Below are positions 26,438 through 35,658 of a stretch of DNA of 64,000 nucleotides, in pieces (the first letter of the stretch is position 1; each line of letters starts with the position of its first letter). The DNA comes from Acidimicrobiales bacterium. Lineage in GTDB: Bacteria; Actinomycetota; Acidimicrobiia; Acidimicrobiales; DATDAH01. The position numbers and the translations under genes were made by a program. The stretch is from assembly GCA_016794585.1 (NCBI GenBank), contig JAEUJM010000018.1, positions 150,432 through 214,431 on the forward strand. The letters are read 5' to 3'. Under the pieces are notes generated by a model. The model did not search any database and was not told the DNA's origin. It saw only the letters and a list, made by a program, of their open reading frames with translations.

Positions 26438-27622
26438 ATGCACCTTCCGACCGATGTCGTTCCCCTGGCGGGCGAACCCGATGGCGGCGACCCCGTCGTG
26501 GCGCGCCTGCGTGCCCTCGGGACCGCGCCGGTGCCGCCAGCGGTCGCGGCCGCGCACCTCCGGGCCATGGGGGTCGAGGCGGAGGTGCCGACCGGCTCGG
26601 TGTCGGGAGCAGGGCGACGCCGTGGGAGGGCGGCCGTGGTCGGGATGGCGGCGGCCGGCCTGCTCCTCGGCTCGACCAGCCTGGCCGCGGCCGGGGTGCT
26701 GCCCGCACCGGCCCAGACCGCCATGTCCTCGACGCTGCGCCGCATCGGCATCGAGGTGTCCCAGGGTGGGGGTCGGCGCGCCGACGACGGAGAGGCCGGC
26801 GACGCGCAGGTGGCGCCGCCGGCGTCACCGCCCGGTTCGTCGATCGGCGCCCGCGCCGGTGACGGCGGCTCCCGGCGGCCCGCCCGACCGGGTGAGCAGG
26901 CCGAGCGAGGGGGTCGGACGGCACCGACGACCGCTGGCGGTCGAGCCGGGCGGGCGGACGACGCCGGGGCCGGTCGCCCCGCGGCGTCGGGGCCGGCCCC
27001 GAACTCGGCGGCGCCGCCCGGGGACGGTCCCGGGCAGGACGCTCCGCCCGCGACGACGGCGCCCGGCGGGACGACCGACGTCAACGGCCCGGCCGGCGCC
27101 GTAGGCCCGAGCGCCGGGACGGCCAGCGGCGGCCGACCGCCCCGCACGAGCGCCGGCGGTGGCACGGCCGCGCCGGCGGGCGCCGCCTCGGCACGAGCCC
27201 CTGGCCGGGCACCGGCGTCGGGCGCCGCCGGGGTGGCCTCCGTGCCGGGTGCCAACCCGCCAGGCCCCGCTGCGACGGCGTCCGGCGGCGGTGGCGGCGC
27301 CGCCCGGTCCGCGGCGGGCGCCTCGGTCGCGCCTGGTCGCCCGGCCGCGGCCGGCGCCGGCTCGATCCTGGGGTCCCCGGACGGGGTCCGGGCTGCCACG
27401 GTCCCCCGCACCGTCCTGGCCAGCTCCCTCGCCGCCGGCGCCGGCTCGGTCCTGGGGTCCCCGGACGGGGTCCGGGCTGCCACGGTCCCCCGGACCGTCC
27501 TGTCCCGCTCCCTCGCGGCCGGCGCCGGCGCGACCCGAACGCCGGGGACGACCACGGCCCCGGAGACCGCCCCCAGGCGAGGCGCGACCGGCCTCCTCGG
27601 ATCCTCCTCGGAGCGCGGATGA
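26438..27622 (+). CDS. Putative anti-sigma-like membrane protein with long Ala/Gly/Pro-rich outer region
   Basis: 394 residues. The N-terminal cytoplasmic segment (PVPPAVAAAHLRAMG near 31-44) is followed by one membrane span at about 65-90 (AAVVGMAAAGLLLG...) and about 300 residues of low-complexity Ala/Gly/Pro/Arg sequence. Near the C-terminus a 28-residue unit is repeated twice in tandem. ATG at 26438 has a good AGGAG site. The last codons overlap the ECF sigma gene by 4 nt (ATGA), which is the basis for proposing an anti-sigma role; no ASD or zinc motif is visible. The order anti-sigma before sigma is the reverse of the common one. Confidence 0.65.
   Translation: MHLPTDVVPLAGEPDGGDPVVARLRALGTAPVPPAVAAAHLRAMGVEAEVPTGSVSGAGRRRGRAAVVGMAAAGLLLGSTSLAAAGVLPAPAQTAMSSTLRRIGIEVSQGGGRRADDGEAGDAQVAPPASPPGSSIGARAGDGGSRRPARPGEQAERGGRTAPTTAGGRAGRADDAGAGRPAASGPAPNSAAPPGDGPGQDAPPATTAPGGTTDVNGPAGAVGPSAGTASGGRPPRTSAGGGTAAPAGAASARAPGRAPASGAAGVASVPGANPPGPAATASGGGGGAARSAAGASVAPGRPAAAGAGSILGSPDGVRAATVPRTVLASSLAAGAGSVLGSPDGVRAATVPRTVLSRSLAAGAGATRTPGTTTAPETAPRRGATGLLGSSSERG
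27347..27529 (+). repeat. Tandem 84-bp repeat inside the anti-sigma-like gene
   Basis: Unit 1 is 27347-27430, unit 2 is 27431-27514, and a third partial unit covers the first 15 bases of the pattern. The period of 84 bp keeps the frame (28 residues, with a shared SPDGVRAATVPRTVL core). Differences between the units are few, pointing to a recent duplication. Confidence 0.8.
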
Positions 27623-28302
27623 CGTCGGTCGTCACCGACTATCGCGACCCGGCCCGGGGCGCGCCGGCGTCGGGCGCGGAGGGGCACCCACCGTCGTCCG
27701 GGGCTGCCGCCGCCGGGGCGGAGGCGCACCCCCTGATCTCCGGGTCGACCCCCGTCGGCGCGGTGGCGCACCGGTCGGCGTCCGGGGCCACCCGAGCCGG
27801 TGCAACTCTGGCCGCCGCCGAGGCTCCGCCCTTCGCCGCCGATGCCGCCACCGCGTACCGCGAGCTCGCCCCGGCGGTGCTCGGCTACCTGCGGGCCCGC
27901 CGTGCCCCTGATCCCGAGGACGTCCTCGGGGAGGTCTTCCTCCAGGTGAGCCGGGATCTCGACCGCTTCACCGGCGACGCCACCGACCTTCGCCGCTGGG
28001 TGTTCACCATCGCCCGGAACCGCATGACCGACGCCTTCCGGCGCCGCGCCCGGCGTCCCCAGGTGGTCGACCGGACCCCGCCGGTGGTCGCGGCGGCGCC
28101 GGCGCCCGAGCCGGTGGACGACGAGCTCATCGCCGCGCTCCAAGAGCTTGGCGACGACCAGCGCGAGGTCGTGGTCCTGCGCTTCCTGGCCGACCTCTCC
28201 CTCGAGGACGTCGCCGCCATCACGGGTCGCAACGTCAACGCGGTGAAGGCCATGCAGCACCGGGCGCTGGCCAACCTGCGCCAGGTCCTCGCCCCCAGGT
28301 AG
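27619..28302 (+). CDS. ECF-type RNA polymerase sigma factor with repeat-bearing N-terminal extension
   Basis: 227 residues. Region 2 covers about 78-145 (TAYRELAPAVLGYL, EDVLGEVFLQV, RRWVFTIARNRMTDAFRRRA). Region 4 covers about 165-220 (LQELGDDQREVVVLRFLADL, then the helix-turn-helix SLEDVAAITGRNVNAVKAMQHRAL, given here as its start and end blocks). Residues 19-74 form a non-canonical extension made of about 3.5 degenerate 14-residue repeats beginning GAEGHPPSSG, GAEAHPLISG and GAVAHRSASG. The ATG overlaps the stop of the anti-sigma-like gene. Likely targets are its own operon and perhaps the divergent peroxidase. Confidence 0.85.
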   Translation: MTSVVTDYRDPARGAPASGAEGHPPSSGAAAAGAEAHPLISGSTPVGAVAHRSASGATRAGATLAAAEAPPFAADAATAYRELAPAVLGYLRARRAPDPEDVLGEVFLQVSRDLDRFTGDATDLRRWVFTIARNRMTDAFRRRARRPQVVDRTPPVVAAAPAPEPVDDELIAALQELGDDQREVVVLRFLADLSLEDVAAITGRNVNAVKAMQHRALANLRQVLAPR

Positions 28303-28362
28303 CACCCGGGCGTCGCAGGACCGCCCGGGGTGGCGATGCCCCCCCGGGTAGCGTCGGCGGCC

Positions 28363-29613
28363 GTGGGAACCGCAGCGGGGGATGCGCCCGACGTCGATCT
28401 GACCGACCTCGACCTGTTCGCGGACGGCTTCCCGCACGAGGTGTTCACCGCGCTGCGCCGCGACCACCCCGTGTTCTGGCATCCGCCGACCGAGCACGCG
28501 CCCGGTGGCGAGGGCTTCTGGGTGGTCACCCGCCACGCCGACGTGCTCGCCGTGCTCCACGACCCGGCCACCTTCTCCTCGGAGACCGGCCCCGGGCGCA
28601 CCGGGGGTGGCACCACGCTCGACGACCTGCCGCCGGGCTTCGTCACCGGCGTGATGTTGAACATGTCGGACCCGCCCACCCACACCCGCATCCGGGCGCT
28701 GGTGAACCGGGCCTTCACCCCGCGGGCGGTCGACGCCCTCGACCAGTGGCTCAGCGCCCGGACCGACGCCATCCTCGACGAGGTCGCCGACCGTGGCGAG
28801 TGCGACCTGCTCCTCGACGTCGCCGCCGAACTGCCCCTCCAGACCATCGCCACGCTGATGGGTGTCCCCCAGGAGGACCGCCACCAGCTCTTCGAGTGGA
28901 CGACGACCATCCTCGACTACCGCGACCGGGATCTCACCGGGTCGAGCGACGAGCTGGCCACCGCCGGGCTCGGCCTGCGGGGCTACGGCGACGACCTCAT
29001 CGCCGAGCGCCGGGCCCACCCCACCGACGACCTCTTCTCCCAGGTGGTCCACGCCGTCGCCGACGACGGCTCGGGCACCCTGTCCGAGGCCGAGCTCCAG
29101 GCCTTCTTCAGCCTGCTCTTCACCGCCGGCTCCGAGACCACCCGCAACTCGATCGCCGGCGGCGTGCTGGCCCTCATCGAGCACCCCGACGAGCAGGCGC
29201 GCCTGCGGGCGAACCCGGCCCTGCTGCCCACCGCGGTCGAGGAGGTGCTGCGCTGGACCAGCGCCACCGCCTACAACCGGCGCACCGCCACCCGTGACAC
29301 CGAGCTGGCGGGCCACACCATCCGGGCGGGGGAGAAGACGACGCACTGGTACCCGTCGGCCAACCGGGACGACGCCGCGTTCGCCGACCCGTTCCGCTTC
29401 GACGTCGGGCGCGACCCGAACCCCCACGTCGCCTTCGGCCACGGGCTGCATCACTGCCTCGGGGCGCCACTGGCCCGCAAGGAGATCGCCGTCGTGCTCG
29501 GTGCGGTGCTCGCCCGCTTCGACGACCTCGCCCTCGCCGGCCCCGTCGAGTGGGGCCGCAGCAACAAGCACACCAGCCTGCGCCACCTGCCGGTCTCCTT
29601 TCGGGCCCGCTGA
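28363..29613 (+). CDS. Cytochrome P450
   Basis: 416 residues from GTG at 28363, which follows TAGCGT by 8 nt; GTG 28330 and ATG 28336 are alternative starts that add about ten residues. Family motifs: I-helix TAGSETTRNS near 254, ExxR in EEVLRW, and the haem loop FGHGLHHCLG from about 358 with the Cys ligand near 365. The NMSDPPTHTRIRALVNRAFTP block is typical of actinobacterial steroid- or fatty-acid-type P450s, but the substrate is not predictable. There is no ferredoxin gene alongside. Confidence 0.92.
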   Translation: MGTAAGDAPDVDLTDLDLFADGFPHEVFTALRRDHPVFWHPPTEHAPGGEGFWVVTRHADVLAVLHDPATFSSETGPGRTGGGTTLDDLPPGFVTGVMLNMSDPPTHTRIRALVNRAFTPRAVDALDQWLSARTDAILDEVADRGECDLLLDVAAELPLQTIATLMGVPQEDRHQLFEWTTTILDYRDRDLTGSSDELATAGLGLRGYGDDLIAERRAHPTDDLFSQVVHAVADDGSGTLSEAELQAFFSLLFTAGSETTRNSIAGGVLALIEHPDEQARLRANPALLPTAVEEVLRWTSATAYNRRTATRDTELAGHTIRAGEKTTHWYPSANRDDAAFADPFRFDVGRDPNPHVAFGHGLHHCLGAPLARKEIAVVLGAVLARFDDLALAGPVEWGRSNKHTSLRHLPVSFRAR

Positions 29614-29712
29614 GGTGCCCGCCCCGGCCGGCCGCCTCCGCTCTGGGACCAGGCTGATGTACATGACGACAGCACGCTGGTCCCGGAGCGCCGGGAGCGG
29701 GGGTGCCGTGTA

Positions 29713-30852
29713 GTGAGTCGGCGTCGGGCCGGGTCGGCCCTCGCCGTGCTGGTGGCCCTGCTGCTGGCGACCGGCGCGACCGCGTGTGGCGACGGCGACC
29801 CGTCGGGCGACGCCGGCTCGGCGTCGAGCACCACCGCCCCCGTGTTCGAGCCCGACGACCCGTCGGCGGCGGAGGCGTCGGCCGCGGTGGCCGAGATCGT
29901 CGCCGGCGAAGGGGACGACGGGGAGCCGGGGTGCGCCGTCAGCGCCGTCGTCGACGGCGAGGTCGTGTTCGAGGGCGGGTACGGCACCGCCGACCTGGCC
30001 ACCGGCGAGGCCATCGACGCGGCCACGACGTTCGACATCGCCTCGGTGTCGAAGCAGTTCACCGCCGCCGCCGTGTACCTACTGGCCGACCGGGGCGAGC
30101 TCTCCCTGGACGACGAGGTCCACGAGCACCTGCCCGAGCTCCCCGACTACGGCGCCGCCATCACGCTCGACGACCTCGTGCACCACACCAGCGGGCTCAC
30201 GGACTACACCGAGCTGCTCGCCGAGGACTTCGACGACACCGACGTGACCACGACGGCGCAGGCGCTGGAGGCCCTCGCCGGGGCCGACGAGCTGGCCTTC
30301 GAGCCGGGCGCCGCGTTCGAGTACTCGAACACCAACTACTTCCTCCTGGGGCAGGTGGTCGAACGGGTGGACGGGCGCACGCTCGCGGACTTCCTGGCCG
30401 ACGAGGTGTTCGGCCCCCTCGGGATGGACCAGACCGTCGTGCGCGACGACGCCGACCTGGTGGTGGACGCCGCCGCCGAGGGCTACGCCGCCGACGGCGA
30501 GGGAGGCTTCGAGGCGAACACGACGAACTGGGAGCAGGCCGGCGACGGCGCGGTGTGGTCCAGCGTGCGGGACCTCCAGCGCTGGGCGGCGAACCTCGAG
30601 ACCTTCGCCTTGGGCGGCCCGCCCTTGGAGGAGGGGCTGCTCACCCCCGGGCCGGTGCTCGACGAGGAGGGCTACGGCTACGGCGGCGGGCTGACCCTGG
30701 GCGACGGGCTGATCGAGCACTCGGGCGCCTGGGCCGGGTTCAGCTCGGACTTCCTCGTGGCGCCCGACTCGTCGACGTCGGTCGTCGTCCTCTGCAACCG
30801 AGACGACGCCGAGGTCTACGACCTGGCCCTCGAGGTGCTCGAGGCGACCTGA
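29713..30852 (+). CDS. Serine beta-lactamase-fold (class C/penicillin-binding type) lipoprotein
   Basis: 379 residues. A lipoprotein signal ends at Cys25 (GATAC). The beta-lactamase/transpeptidase-like domain has SxxK in IASVSKQFTA (nucleophile Ser111, Lys114) and the YxN element YSN at 204-206; HSGAWAGF probably supplies the third motif. Such proteins include D-alanyl-D-alanine carboxypeptidases, esterases and beta-lactamases, so resistance should not be assumed. GTG at 29713 has no clear ribosome site. A strong hairpin follows at 30931. Confidence 0.88.
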   Translation: MSRRRAGSALAVLVALLLATGATACGDGDPSGDAGSASSTTAPVFEPDDPSAAEASAAVAEIVAGEGDDGEPGCAVSAVVDGEVVFEGGYGTADLATGEAIDAATTFDIASVSKQFTAAAVYLLADRGELSLDDEVHEHLPELPDYGAAITLDDLVHHTSGLTDYTELLAEDFDDTDVTTTAQALEALAGADELAFEPGAAFEYSNTNYFLLGQVVERVDGRTLADFLADEVFGPLGMDQTVVRDDADLVVDAAAEGYAADGEGGFEANTTNWEQAGDGAVWSSVRDLQRWAANLETFALGGPPLEEGLLTPGPVLDEEGYGYGGGLTLGDGLIEHSGAWAGFSSDFLVAPDSSTSVVVLCNRDDAEVYDLALEVLEAT

Positions 30853-30930
30853 CACCCGGCATGTCTCGACGTCGTCGCATGCTGCGCGCGGGCGAGCGTG
30901 CCGTCGCGGGGCGAGGGTGTGCCTTCTCCC

Positions 30931-30968
30931 GAGGCCCGTGATCGAGTCGATCTGATCACGGGGGCCTC
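30931..30968 (+). terminator. Hairpin terminator after the beta-lactamase-fold gene
   Basis: GAGGCCCGTGATC (30931-30943) pairs with GATCACGGGGCCTC (30954-30967/8), with one bulged G and a 10-nt loop. It is flanked by an exact 19-nt direct repeat (30891-30909 and 30990-31008). The 256-nt gap holds no gene. Confidence 0.65.
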
Positions 30969-31108
30969 GCGGCCGGGCGACCTGCGCTCGGCGAGCGTGC
31001 CGTCGCGGCCGAGGGCGCCGCGGCCCCGACGCGGTCTGACACCCGGCGGTCACGCCAGCCACCCGGCATCGCTAGTGTCGGCCGTTTCACCGACCCCAGG
31101 AGCGAACG

Positions 31109-31585
31109 ATGGCGGACAGTCGACCGGAGGGACGTGCGCTCGGGCCGCTCGGCGCCGGCCGGGCCATGGCCGAGGGCGTGGTGCACCAGATCGTCAACGG
31201 CGTGGTGCGCGAGCTCGACGTCAACGCCATCGTCGGTCAGGTCGACATCGACGACCTGCTGACCCGCATCGACATCGACGCGCTCCTCGAGCGCATCGAC
31301 ATGGACGCCCTGCTGGACCGGGTCGACGTCGACGGCATCATCAAGCGGGTCGACCTCCAGGCACTGATGGCGGACATCGGCCTCCAGGACATCGTCCGTC
31401 AGTCCACCGGCGTCCTCGCCAGCGACTCCGTGAAGCTCGTGCGGGTGCGCACCATGAACGGCGACGTGCTCCTGTCCCGCTTCATCGACCGCCTGCTGCA
31501 TCGCACCCCCCGGTACCCCGAGCTGGCATCGGCCACGGCGCCCACGCCGGCGGTCGAGGTGGCGTCGGCCGAGGTGGCGTCATGA
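31109..31585 (+). CDS. Short-period repeat protein partnered with RDD membrane protein
   Basis: 158 residues. About residues 34-95 are successive 11-residue units of the type VDIDDLLTRID / IDALLERIDMD / ALLDRVDVDGI, ending in DIVRQSTGVLASDSVKLVRV. This pattern is known from the N-terminal region of actinobacterial RDD-family proteins, where it is normally part of the same polypeptide; here it is a separate gene overlapping the RDD gene by 4 nt. It probably assembles with the RDD protein at the membrane; function unknown. An AGGAG site precedes ATG 31109, with TAGTGT upstream as a -10. Confidence 0.75.
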   Translation: MADSRPEGRALGPLGAGRAMAEGVVHQIVNGVVRELDVNAIVGQVDIDDLLTRIDIDALLERIDMDALLDRVDVDGIIKRVDLQALMADIGLQDIVRQSTGVLASDSVKLVRVRTMNGDVLLSRFIDRLLHRTPRYPELASATAPTPAVEVASAEVAS

Positions 31586-32052
31586 GCGTCGTCACCGTCG
31601 AGGAGATCTCGCCCCGCCACGGCCAGCCCGCCGGCATCGTGTCCCGGGGCGCCGCCGCCCTCGTGGACTTCGGTGTCGTGTGGGTCATCAGCGCGGCCAT
31701 CTCCCTCAGCCTGAACCTGGTGCAGTCGGTGCTGGGCACGGACGCCAGCGGCGAGCTGGGTGCTGCCGGCGCATTGCTCGCCGGGGCGGCGCTCCTGTTC
31801 ACCTACCTGTCGCTGTGCTGGATCGTCGGCGGCCGCACGATCGGGCAACTGCTGCTCGGGCTGCGGGTGCGCCGCGTGGGCGGCGGGCGCATCGGCTTCT
31901 TCCAGTCCATCGCCCGCGGCTGGATGGCCACCTACCTTCTGGCCCTGCTGTTCTGGTCGGTCGTGTCCCGGCGCAGCGCCGCGGTGTGGGACGTCGTCCT
32001 GCGCACCGAGGTCGTCTACGACTGGACGAAGGCCGAGCCGCACCCCAAGTAG
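31582..32052 (+). CDS. RDD family membrane protein
   Basis: 156 residues. The defining arginine is in AGIVSRGAAALVDFGVVW and the second-helix aspartate in that same segment. Three to four membrane spans follow (VWVISAAISLSLNLVQSV, AGALLAGAALLFTYLSLCWI, ARGWMATYLLALLFWSVV). GRTIGQLLLGLRVRRVGG is the conserved cytoplasmic loop. RDD proteins are small integral membrane proteins, some implicated in ion transport; the specific role is unknown. ATG overlaps the preceding stop (ATGA), so it is coupled to the repeat protein. Confidence 0.85.
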   Translation: MSVVTVEEISPRHGQPAGIVSRGAAALVDFGVVWVISAAISLSLNLVQSVLGTDASGELGAAGALLAGAALLFTYLSLCWIVGGRTIGQLLLGLRVRRVGGGRIGFFQSIARGWMATYLLALLFWSVVSRRSAAVWDVVLRTEVVYDWTKAEPHPK

Positions 32053-32076
32053 GGGCGGCGGGGTAGGCAACGACCC

Positions 32077-33003
32077 ATGAGGTGGCAACGAGGGCAGCGG
32101 AGCGGCGACCTGCGTGACGAGCGGGCGTCGACCCAGGGCCGTGGCGGCGGTGGCCTGGGCGGGCTGCCCATCCCGTCGGGCAAGGGCGGCCTGGTCGTCC
32201 TCGCCATCGTCGTCGTGGTCAGCCTGTTGGGCGGCGGCAGCCTGCTCGGGGGCGGCGGCGGGGACGGAGGCTCGTCCGACACGGGCATCGACATCACCGA
32301 CATCCTGGGTGGGCTCGGTGAGGCGCAGACCGCCCCCTCCGGCGCCGACGATGAGGTGCCCGGCGCACCGGACCCCGAGGCCGAGCTCGTCGACTTCGCC
32401 TCGTTCGTGCTCGACGACGTGAACGCCACCTGGGACGAGATCTTCCAGCAGTCGGGCCAGCAGTACCGCAACGCCGAGCTGGTCCTGTTCCGCGACGGCG
32501 TGGACACCGGCTGTGGCAACGCCACCTCGGCGGTCGGGCCCTTCTACTGCCCGCCCGACCAGACCGCCTACCTCGACCTCGGCTTCTTCCGGGAGCTGAA
32601 CGACCGCTTCGACGCTCCCGGCGACTTCGCCCAGGCCTACGTGATCGCCCACGAGATCGGTCACCACGTGCAGAACCGCCTCGGCATCAGCGACGACGTG
32701 AACCGCCAGCAGGCGGCCAACCCCGGCGAGGCCAACGACCTGTCCGTGCGCCTCGAGCTCCAGGCCGACTGCTTCGCCGGCATCTGGGGTCACTCGGTCT
32801 ACAACCGCGGCGTCCTCGAGGACGGCGACCTCCAGGAGGGCCTGGACGCCGCCGCGGCGGTCGGCGACGACCGCATCCAGGCGTCCGCCGGCGTCGACGT
32901 GAACCCCGAGACGTGGACCCACGGCTCGTCCGAGGACCGCCAGGAGTGGTTCAACCGCGGCTTCGACACCGGCGACGTCAACCAGTGCGACACCTTCTCC
33001 TGA
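32077..33003 (+). CDS. YpfJ-like neutral zinc metallopeptidase family protein
   Basis: 308 residues. A basic cytoplasmic start with Gly-rich linker is followed by one membrane anchor at about 38-52 (GLVVLAIVVVVSLLGGG). The extracytoplasmic domain contains the zinc site HEIGHHVQ from residue 192. Cysteines in DTGCGNATSAVGPFYC and LQADCFAGIWG fit the family. The FCPxDxxxYLDLxFF-type block (CPPDQTAYLDLGFF) is diagnostic. Proteolytic activity is presumed from the HExxH motif. ATG at 32077 follows TAGGCA by 7 nt. It is convergent with the NYN gene, 13 nt away. Confidence 0.9.
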   Translation: MRWQRGQRSGDLRDERASTQGRGGGGLGGLPIPSGKGGLVVLAIVVVVSLLGGGSLLGGGGGDGGSSDTGIDITDILGGLGEAQTAPSGADDEVPGAPDPEAELVDFASFVLDDVNATWDEIFQQSGQQYRNAELVLFRDGVDTGCGNATSAVGPFYCPPDQTAYLDLGFFRELNDRFDAPGDFAQAYVIAHEIGHHVQNRLGISDDVNRQQAANPGEANDLSVRLELQADCFAGIWGHSVYNRGVLEDGDLQEGLDAAAAVGDDRIQASAGVDVNPETWTHGSSEDRQEWFNRGFDTGDVNQCDTFS

Positions 33004-33016
33004 CCGACGCGTCTGC

Positions 33017-33667
33017 TCACCAGGAGTCTGGTGACGGCCATCCGTCGGGCGGACGAAACGGATAGCCGTTGTCAGGGTTGTGGACTACGTCGGGGAGGGG
33101 TGAGTACTTCAGGTGTCCAGCCGTAACCCGCAGATAGACGTCCGCCACGTTGTTCAGGTGCTGAAGGCCCCGTCGAGGCGGAGCGGCTACGCAGGTCAGA
33201 AGGCCGTAGTCCTGCGCCGCCTCGATCGCGGGGATGAGATCGGTATCGCCACTGACGAGGAGGATGGCGTCGGGTCGGTCATCGGCTGAAGCCGCACGGA
33301 CGATCTCGACGGCGAGGTTGACATCCGTTCGCTTCTCCTTCTGAAAGCCCACCAGCTCGCCACACTTGGTGCAAGGTCGCGTCTTAAGTTCGTACTTGCC
33401 GAGGAGGGTCCTGAAGTAGGGCGGCTGGCTGAACTGGAGTGCTTGAAGGTAGATGTCTTGCCGTCGCTGCGCAGCGTGCTCGGATACGAAGCTGGTGCAG
33501 TAGACGACCTGGGTCAGGTCGAACTCGATTCCTCCAGCCTTCTCGCCCGCCGTCCTCGCTAGTCGCTTGCACATCGCAGTGATGTCCAGCCATCGGTATC
33601 GGAGGAGGTTCGCTGCTTCCATGCCGTGATACAGATTCAGCCCGTCCACGAAGGCAGCGATCTCCAC
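33017..33667 (-). CDS. NYN/LabA-type PIN-like RNase domain protein
   Basis: 216 residues. The PIN-like NYN fold carries its acidic residues in FVDGLNLYHG (Asp8, Asn11), in KRTDVNLAVEIV and in LLVSGDTDLIPAI near 136-142, the expected metal-dependent RNase site. A CTKCG pair at mid-protein may bind zinc. Relatives occur in RNA turnover and in defence-linked loci; there is no partner gene here. GTG at 33667 is preceded by GAAGGGAC, a plausible ribosome site. Base composition and codon use are clearly less GC-rich than in the neighbours, pointing to horizontal transfer. Confidence 0.8.
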   Translation of the reverse strand: MEIAAFVDGLNLYHGMEAANLLRYRWLDITAMCKRLARTAGEKAGGIEFDLTQVVYCTSFVSEHAAQRRQDIYLQALQFSQPPYFRTLLGKYELKTRPCTKCGELVGFQKEKRTDVNLAVEIVRAASADDRPDAILLVSGDTDLIPAIEAAQDYGLLTCVAAPPRRGLQHLNNVADVYLRVTAGHLKYSPLPDVVHNPDNGYPFRPPDGWPSPDSW

Positions 33668-33672
33668 CCGGC

Positions 33673-33701
33673 TTGTCCCTTCGATCGGTCGTCGGTACGA
33701 T
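33673..33701 (+). promoter_or_regulatory. Consensus-like promoter reading away from the NYN gene
   Basis: TTGTCC (33673-33678), a 17-nt spacer and TACGAT (33696-33701) form one of the best -35/-10 pairs in the window. It is on the plus strand, where no plus-strand gene begins for 1.6 kb. A minus-strand TACCAT overlaps it and may serve the NYN gene. Confidence 0.6.
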
Positions 33702-33707
33702 GGTACG

Positions 33708-33773
33708 AGCTTCCCTCACGTGTGAGCGTGGGGACCCAGATGGCCCCGCCTCGTGCGGGGCCATCCGCTTTTT
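33708..33773 (+). ncRNA. Putative small RNA of about 65 nt
   Basis: The transcript is bounded by the promoter at 33673-33701 and by an intrinsic terminator: GATGGCCCCGC (33739-33749) pairs perfectly with GCGGGGCCATC (33755-33765) around a 5-nt loop, followed by CGCTTTTT. A smaller stem, CTCAC-GT-GTGAG, lies upstream inside the RNA. No sizeable gene starts here on the plus strand, so the promoter-terminator pair is best explained by a non-coding RNA. The terminator stem could also serve the M20 peptidase transcript arriving on the minus strand. Identity is unknown; comparison with the actinobacterial 6C RNA family would be informative. Confidence 0.5.
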
Positions 33774-33778
33774 CACCG

Positions 33779-35221
<1,443 letters not shown>

Positions 35222-35311
35222 GGCACCAGCCTGCCCCATCCGTCCGAACGAGCCGTTCAACGCCGGCCGGTCACCAGCCGATAGGTACAACGACCTACGG
35301 GAGGCCGCCGC

Positions 35312-35632
35312 ATGCCCATGGAGGGCAGCTCCGAGGAGTACGAGAAGCTGACGCTCGCGTCGCTGAAGAAGGCCGCGTCCCCGGACTCCGACGCGACCTA
35401 CCACAACAACCGCGCCGCCATCTTCGCCAGCCTGGCGTCGGCCGCCGCATCCTCGGAGATGGCCGAAGCCCTGAACCGCCTGGCGGGCACGGCGCCGGCG
35501 GACGCCCCGGCGACGCCTCCCGCCCGCACCTCGGCGGTCACGCCGGTCCCCTCGGCCGACGGTCAGGGCAACGGGCGGTCGGCCGGATCGGGTCCGCCGG
35601 GCAAGGAGCTCGTGCGCCGCGAGTCTGCGTGA
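35312..35632 (+). CDS. Small hypothetical protein with disordered C-terminus
   Basis: 106 residues. Residues 8-62 are predicted helical (SSEEYEKLTLASLKKAA, NRAAIFASLASAAASSEMAEALNRLA); the remainder is Pro/Ala/Gly-rich and likely disordered. I recognise no family. A GGGAGG ribosome site precedes the ATG at 35312, and a second in-frame ATG lies at 35318. TAGGT-ACAACG-ACCTA upstream is a small inverted repeat that overlaps the probable promoter. It is divergent from the M20 peptidase. Confidence 0.6.
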   Translation: MPMEGSSEEYEKLTLASLKKAASPDSDATYHNNRAAIFASLASAAASSEMAEALNRLAGTAPADAPATPPARTSAVTPVPSADGQGNGRSAGSGPPGKELVRRESA

Positions 35633-35646
35633 GGTCGCCGACGCGG

Positions 35647-35652
35647 TAGGAA
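35647..35652 (+). promoter_or_regulatory. -10 element of a leaderless transcript
   Basis: TAGGAA followed by 6 nt and the ATG at 35659. Hexamer and spacing match those at 48731. Confidence 0.45.
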
Positions 35653-35658
35653 GGGGCG

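Noticed and set aside
29713..30852. Antibiotic-resistance beta-lactamase
   Set aside because: The SxxK/YxN fold is shared with esterases and D,D-peptidases; nothing in the sequence shows lactamase activity.
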